56,900 nt of DNA, from contig BFEA01000413.1 in NCBI GenBank assembly GCA_003427395.1, positions 748,108 through 805,007 on the forward strand, given 5' to 3'. The position numbers and the translations under genes were made by a program. The notes under the pieces were generated by a model that ran no database searches, had not been told where the DNA came from, and saw nothing but the letters and a program-made list of their open reading frames with translations. Of this stretch, positions 52,451-56,900 are shown one piece after another (the stretch's first letter is position 1; every line of letters starts with the position of its first letter). Source of the DNA: Chara braunii. Lineage: Eukaryota; Streptophyta; Charophyceae; Charales; Characeae.

Positions 52451-53172
52451 GGTAAGAAAACTGGTCGATGTTGCGATGCATCAGTGAGGCACCACAACCC
52501 CACAGCCTTCTCCGACAAGTACAAAGTACTACAAACCGTCGATACAATCCTGTCCGGGAAACTGAGTCTTGTAGGAGGTGATGCAACTACCTCCCCGGTA
52601 CTTGGGGATCACGTGGAAGGCGTTAATCCTTGTATCCTTTAAGAAAACCATTCTATTCGGTTCTTCCTGCCATTGGCCCACACTCTTCACGCACAGACAT
52701 CCCTTGCGTGTGTGGCTTCCCATCCATTGGTTCGCAACCATGTATCCATCCCTACTTCTTTCTGGAATTTGGAGATGCGGAGAATTTGGTGGATTTTGAC
52801 CCTCATTCGCTACTAGGGGATGTGATTTCGCTACCCAATCGCACACGAGGAGTGCACTGTGTCGTACTCCAGACACATTTCCCTGAGCGCTTCTCCCATA
52901 ATAGAGCATGGGCTCCGTCTTCGGGTTCGGACTTGCAGTAGCCGATTTTTTTGAACACTACGTTGTGAGAGCTGGATGTAAGTTGCACACACAAAATTAC
53001 GGAGATAATGATTCTTTGCTGATGTATGTCCGAGTTTAGATAGATCTGCTCACCTACTTAGACAACACAACCCTTTTCCAGTTTGGGCTCCACTGGCTTG
53101 TGTGCACACGTGAGATGGAAGGTTAAGTTTGCCCGATGGAGGTTACTCTCCCATGATGCATTGACTCCAAGT

Positions 53173-53175
<3 letters not shown>
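52451..53175. other. Region without recognised gene
   Basis: A minus-strand frame (52529-52909, 126 codons) is open but shows no known domain. Possibly an exon-like remnant. Confidence 0.25.

Positions 53176-53204
<29 letters not shown>
53176..53204. repeat. Poly-T tract
   Basis: 29 T, possibly a reversed retroelement tail. Confidence 0.9.
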
Positions 53205-53532
53205 CCCCTTCCCCAAGTCCGTTTGCTTTACACGACACACACCGAAAGCAGTCGATTTCGGCCTATTGGACACTCAGTTCAAAATGATGTTAGACCAATG
53301 CTCCATCCATTTTAATTTACTATGCCAAATTTGCTACCCCCTTGACGCAATGTTAAGTCTAGACCTGCGTTCCATCGTGTTCAGGCTCGATGACCGAACC
53401 GGAAACTCGGCACCGAGCCCGAACGTGTCCCAACCTCGACCGAGCCCCAACATTTTTATTTTTTTAATATTTTAATATTTTGTTTTTATATATGTAGGGG
53501 TTTGAAGGCCCTGGGGGCCATTGCCCATCACT

Positions 53533-53534
<2 letters not shown>

Positions 53535-53582
<48 letters not shown>

Positions 53583-53604
53583 CACACACACACACCCCAC
53601 ACAT
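53535..53604. repeat. (CA)n microsatellite
   Basis: A CA run with one interruption, preceding a region rich in the motif TTCGGC (53640-53722). Confidence 0.95.
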
Positions 53605-53746
53605 ACAAGGACGTGCTCGGCATCCCCCTAATTTGCACTTGGCCGAACAGTTTCGGTTGCCACTCGGCCGAGCATCTGTACGTGTTCGGCTGCTCGGTGG
53701 GGCGCCGAACATGTTCGGCATCTTCTTCTTGTTCGTCTTCTACTTT

Positions 53747-53791
53747 TCTTCTTCTTCTTCTTCTTCTTCTTCTTCTTCTTCTTCTTCTTCT
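53747..53791. repeat. (TTC)n microsatellite
   Basis: About 15 TTC units. Confidence 0.95.
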
Positions 53792-54009
53792 GGTGGTTTA
53801 AACCATCATTTCGACGACCCCGACACTGCTCATTTTTCCTATCATAAAGCACTGGGCGAAAATCTATACTGCCTGGGCCCGGTAGAGGTTCATGGGGAAG
53901 GGTACCACAACTATTTTTCCTCACGTCGGCACTACACATTTCAAGCTCGGGGAAATGCAAATTTGGTTTGTCAAACATGTTTGGATGGAGCGGTGTTTAA
54001 GACCACCCC

Positions 54010-54465
54010 CAACCATTTTTCTACGACGTGGCTGGATGTGTGTCATGTCTAGCAGGATGAATCGGGACCATTTTTCTATGACATGGCTGCATGTGTGTCA
54101 TGTCTGTAAGGATAAATCGGGGCCATTTTTTTCTACGACGAGGCGGCGTGTGTATCATGTCTAACAGGATGAATCGGGGCCATTTTTCTACGACGTGGCT
54201 GCATGCGTGTCTTGTCTAGCAGGATGAATTGGCCATTTTTCTACGACGTGGCTGCATGTCTGCCATGTCTACCAGGATGGATCGGGGGCGTTTTTCTACG
54301 ACGTGGCTGCATGCGTGTCATGTCGAGCAGGATGAATAGGGGCCATTTTTCTACGACGTGGCCGCATGCATGTCATGTCTAGCTGGATGAATTTGCCATT
54401 TTCCTACAACGTGGCTGCATGTGTGCCATGTCTACCAGGATGGATCGGGGTGCTGCTTCACAAAA
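54010..54465 (+). repeat. Minisatellite, about eight 53-60 bp units
   Basis: Each unit has CCATTTTTCTACGACGTGGC, TGCATG, TGTCATGTCTA and CAGGATGAAT. Units are directly adjacent without unique spacers, so it is a minisatellite and not a CRISPR-like array. The core reappears in the array at 55.7 kb. Confidence 0.88.
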
Positions 54466-54801
54466 AAGTCCATCCAGGAAAAATGGGCCTTGCATGCGAC
54501 GTGATTTGCCTGGAATACATCCTGCCAGAGATGGCGCGCATTCAGCAGCATCCCAGAAAAATGGTTGGAAAACCTTCAAACCTCAATTCTGTCTTGGAAC
54601 TAATTAGGCCAATTTTTCAGAGAAAATTGAAAATTCATAACATATTTGTGTAGGGAGAGCTCTATCGTTACGAATCGCTTCATATCACACAGGATTCAAT
54701 TCATATTTCATATTTAGCTACGAGCTTTCTACGCTTTTGATCTCTAATGACTCGATTTGCCATACTTCTTTCTGGCTATGCTTGCAAGGGTCCCCCGTAT
54801 A

Positions 54802-54920
54802 GCACATGTGGTTAACCAGGGGTGTTTTTTCGACGAATTTCCCACTGAAACTGTCATATTTTGCTGATTTTTTGCTTTTTCAGATTTTTCTCTTGTTTTT
54901 TTTTTTTTTTGTGTGTGTGT
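54802..54920 (+). repeat. Dispersed copy of the 51.7-kb repeat
   Basis: GTGGTTAACCAGGGGTGTTT, TTCGACGAATTT and GAAACTGTCATATT, then a T-rich tract and GT run, in the same order as 51760-51920. Confidence 0.75.
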
Positions 54921-55338
54921 GAGATATATGTGCTTTACGGTACGTCATGTATCGAGTTTTGACATGTTTGGAAACTTTGGATCAATAATGAAAAAAATTA
55001 AAATTCGCATTTCGTTGAATTCGTTGGATGCTTCATTTTAACCGAAAAGTGTTTTTGTGCCAGGGTTTTATAAATTTAGAATTTTTTTATTTTTTTTTCG
55101 TTTTCTTTGGCCTGTTTTGTTTTTTAATGTTTGCAATATGGGCCCATATCGCTTGTTTTTGAATTTTTCGATGAATTTCACATCAAAATTGCCCGCAAAA
55201 CCATCTCTCCTGTATAGGCTTAGGAGTAGCGATAAGTAGGTGGTGAAAGGTGAAATTGGGAGAAAAATATAGCTTTACCTTTCTTAAGAATGAAGAGAAA
55301 AACTTCCTTCTGTAAAAAGTACTAAAACGTTCGTAATT

Positions 55339-55411
55339 TATTATTATTATTATTATTTTTTTTATTATTATTTTTTATTATTATTATTATTATTATTATT
55401 TTTTTTTTTTN

Positions 55412-55442
<31 letters not shown>
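55339..55442. repeat. (TTA)n and poly-T tract
   Basis: ATT units grade into poly-T with one N at 55411. Confidence 0.9.
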
Positions 55443-55444
<2 letters not shown>

Positions 55445-55639
55445 GTTAGTGCGAACTTGCTCCAGAAAATGGAAGTTTCATTTTTTTTGGTTTTATGTAA
55501 GCTTAAAGTGAGAAGAGTCACATGAAACCCTCAAAAGTTGTTCAAAAATTTTGAATAATTTTTGCACTCGTGGCTTAAGGCAAGAACCAATCCTTTCGAT
55601 TTAGGAGACGAGGCGCACACAACTTTTGGAGCGCTTAAC

Positions 55640-55790
55640 ACCACCAGTACCTCGCGCTGCCATTTTTCTCCAACATGGCCAGCGCTTAACACCATTAGTA
55701 CCTCGACCAGCCATTTTTCTCCGACGTGGCCAGCGCTTAACACCACCAGTACCTCGCCCAACCATTTTTCTCCAACGCGGGTTACGCGGC
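55640..55790 (+). repeat. Minisatellite, three 53-bp units
   Basis: Units contain CAGCGCTTAACACCA, AGTACCTCG and CCATTTTTCTCC(A/G)AC(A/G)TGGC. The last block matches the core of the 54-kb minisatellite. Confidence 0.85.
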
Positions 55791-56186
55791 CGTTTGTTAT
55801 GTGTTCAATTGATTCACAACTCGAACCCGCTTGAAAAACGTCGGTTCGGTGGCCTGCCTGCAATTTGAGTGTCCCGACCCAACCCTAATTGGTCAATGCC
55901 AGCTGAGAGTCGTTTACCATCGCCACTCCCAAAATTTCTCCACACTTTTTTTTTTTTTTTTTTTTTCATCGCACTGATCCCTTTTTCCGCATGTCGCCCT
56001 TCACATCCCCTCTCCACCGGTGCACCGTTGAAGACAACGAATCACAAGACCCCTTTCTCCAACCGCCGGCCCAAGAGTACGTGGCCACGATGTCGACCGC
56101 CAGGTGGTCGAGATCCAGCTCCTATACCAACTGTTATGTAATTTTATTCACAACTCAAACCGGCGCATTCAAATGTTCCCATACAC

Positions 56187-56190
<4 letters not shown>

Positions 56191-56262
<72 letters not shown>
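56191..56262. repeat. (TC)n microsatellite
   Basis: 36 TC units. Confidence 0.95.
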
Positions 56263-56264
<2 letters not shown>

Positions 56265-56718
56265 GGCCCTGGCCGACTTGGCCAAGGCTGCGGACGATCG
56301 AATGTTGAAAAGGCTGCTGAGACTGTTCACTTATCTATTTTGGGAGAAGAAGACCCGCGATCCGGCAAGACCTCGCACGACCCAATGATGAAGGCCTTAG
56401 CACGACCCACGTTTCTGCATTCGGGGGATTACTCCCTCTGAGGAGATACCAACACGGGGAGGACACGGGGGGTATATTCCAAGCTCACTTCCGCCGCGTT
56501 TGCCCTCGGTATTTTATCTCGTTCGGGTTTTTCGAATTCCGTTTTCCGGGTTTTCGACTTACCGATTTATCGAAGAGAGACAATATCTTCGGGAGACACC
56601 GGCCCAACAGGTGAGCCAGATGCATGAGCTGACAAACGGGGAGATGGTCGGGCTCCATTATCTGTCGGATAGACCGGCGGGTTCGTACTTGGATTGTATA
56701 TTTTTGGTTTCTTATGTT

Positions 56719-56900
56719 TTTGTAGGACGCACCGGACCACTAGGCACGCCGATGACTCACGACTTAGACCTGGAGGGGTCAGTAGGCCTGGACTGTACCG
56801 GACTTGTAGGCAAGCCGGATACATGCATTTTCTTTGTTTTATTATGATTTTTGTAGGACGCACCGGACCACTAGGCACGCCGGTGACTCATGACTTAGAC
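56719..56900 (+). repeat. 131-bp tandem unit running off the window
   Basis: TTTTTGTAG followed by GACGCACCGGACCACTAGGC occurs at 56721 and again at 56852. Each block starts with an acceptor-like T-rich TGTAG, and a shorter internal variant (CGGACTTGTAGGCAAGCCGG) sits between them. It may be the beginning of a larger array beyond the window. Confidence 0.7.

Noticed and set aside
54010-54465. CRISPR-like array
   Set aside because: Units are contiguous and similar over their full length with no unique spacers, in eukaryotic DNA.

Overview
This window reads as eukaryotic, repeat-dominated nuclear DNA, most likely from the green lineage. The reasons are a retroelement primer-binding site matching the 3' end of plant tRNA-Asp, several copies of U6 snRNA sequence, and a Penelope-like element whose GIY-YIG domain lies upstream of its RT. 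A streptophyte alga such as Chara is my best guess, but that is inference. I see no intact host gene. The left flank (1-5424) is a mosaic of tRNA-derived SINEs, an interspersed repeat family in both orientations, two MITE-like inverted-repeat elements and long GA, GT, poly-G and poly-T tracts.

The centre (5425-36796, 31.4 kb) is one very large Ty3/gypsy-type LTR retrotransposon on the + strand. Its two direct repeats are about 9.1 kb (5425-14549) and 8.8 kb (27960-36796). They begin TGTCG, end CGACA and are flanked by CCGT on both sides. A tRNA-Asp-type primer site lies 4 nt inside the 5' LTR. The internal region carries gag, zinc knuckle, protease, RT, RNase H and integrase, all in order but broken by stops and frameshifts. 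The integrase has also lost two catalytic residues. This element is therefore a defective copy.

The unusual part is the cargo. Each LTR holds about ten small ORFs. The 3' third of the LTR and the 2.4 kb upstream of gag both contain members of one unrecognised protein family. It has a two-part A+B architecture at six different loci, two of them duplicated in the 3' LTR and two on the minus strand. A second small family, module C, has three loci. Upstream of gag, A+B, C and C' sit head to tail with a short overlap and a 3-nt gap.

Downstream of the integrase is a minus-strand ORF with a good Kozak start. It is split by a hAT-like transposon (25384-27218, 8-bp target duplication) that itself contains a 725-bp assembly gap.

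The right flank (36797-56900) holds a charged-protein pseudogene, GC-rich hairpins, a degraded Penelope-like element (46.3-49.1 kb), four U6-derived pieces and several minisatellites. It also contains an unremoved Nextera mate-pair junction adapter (42931-42968) between two exact 194-bp copies, which is an assembly artefact. Single Ns concentrate in the 5' LTR, so fine sequence there should be read cautiously.
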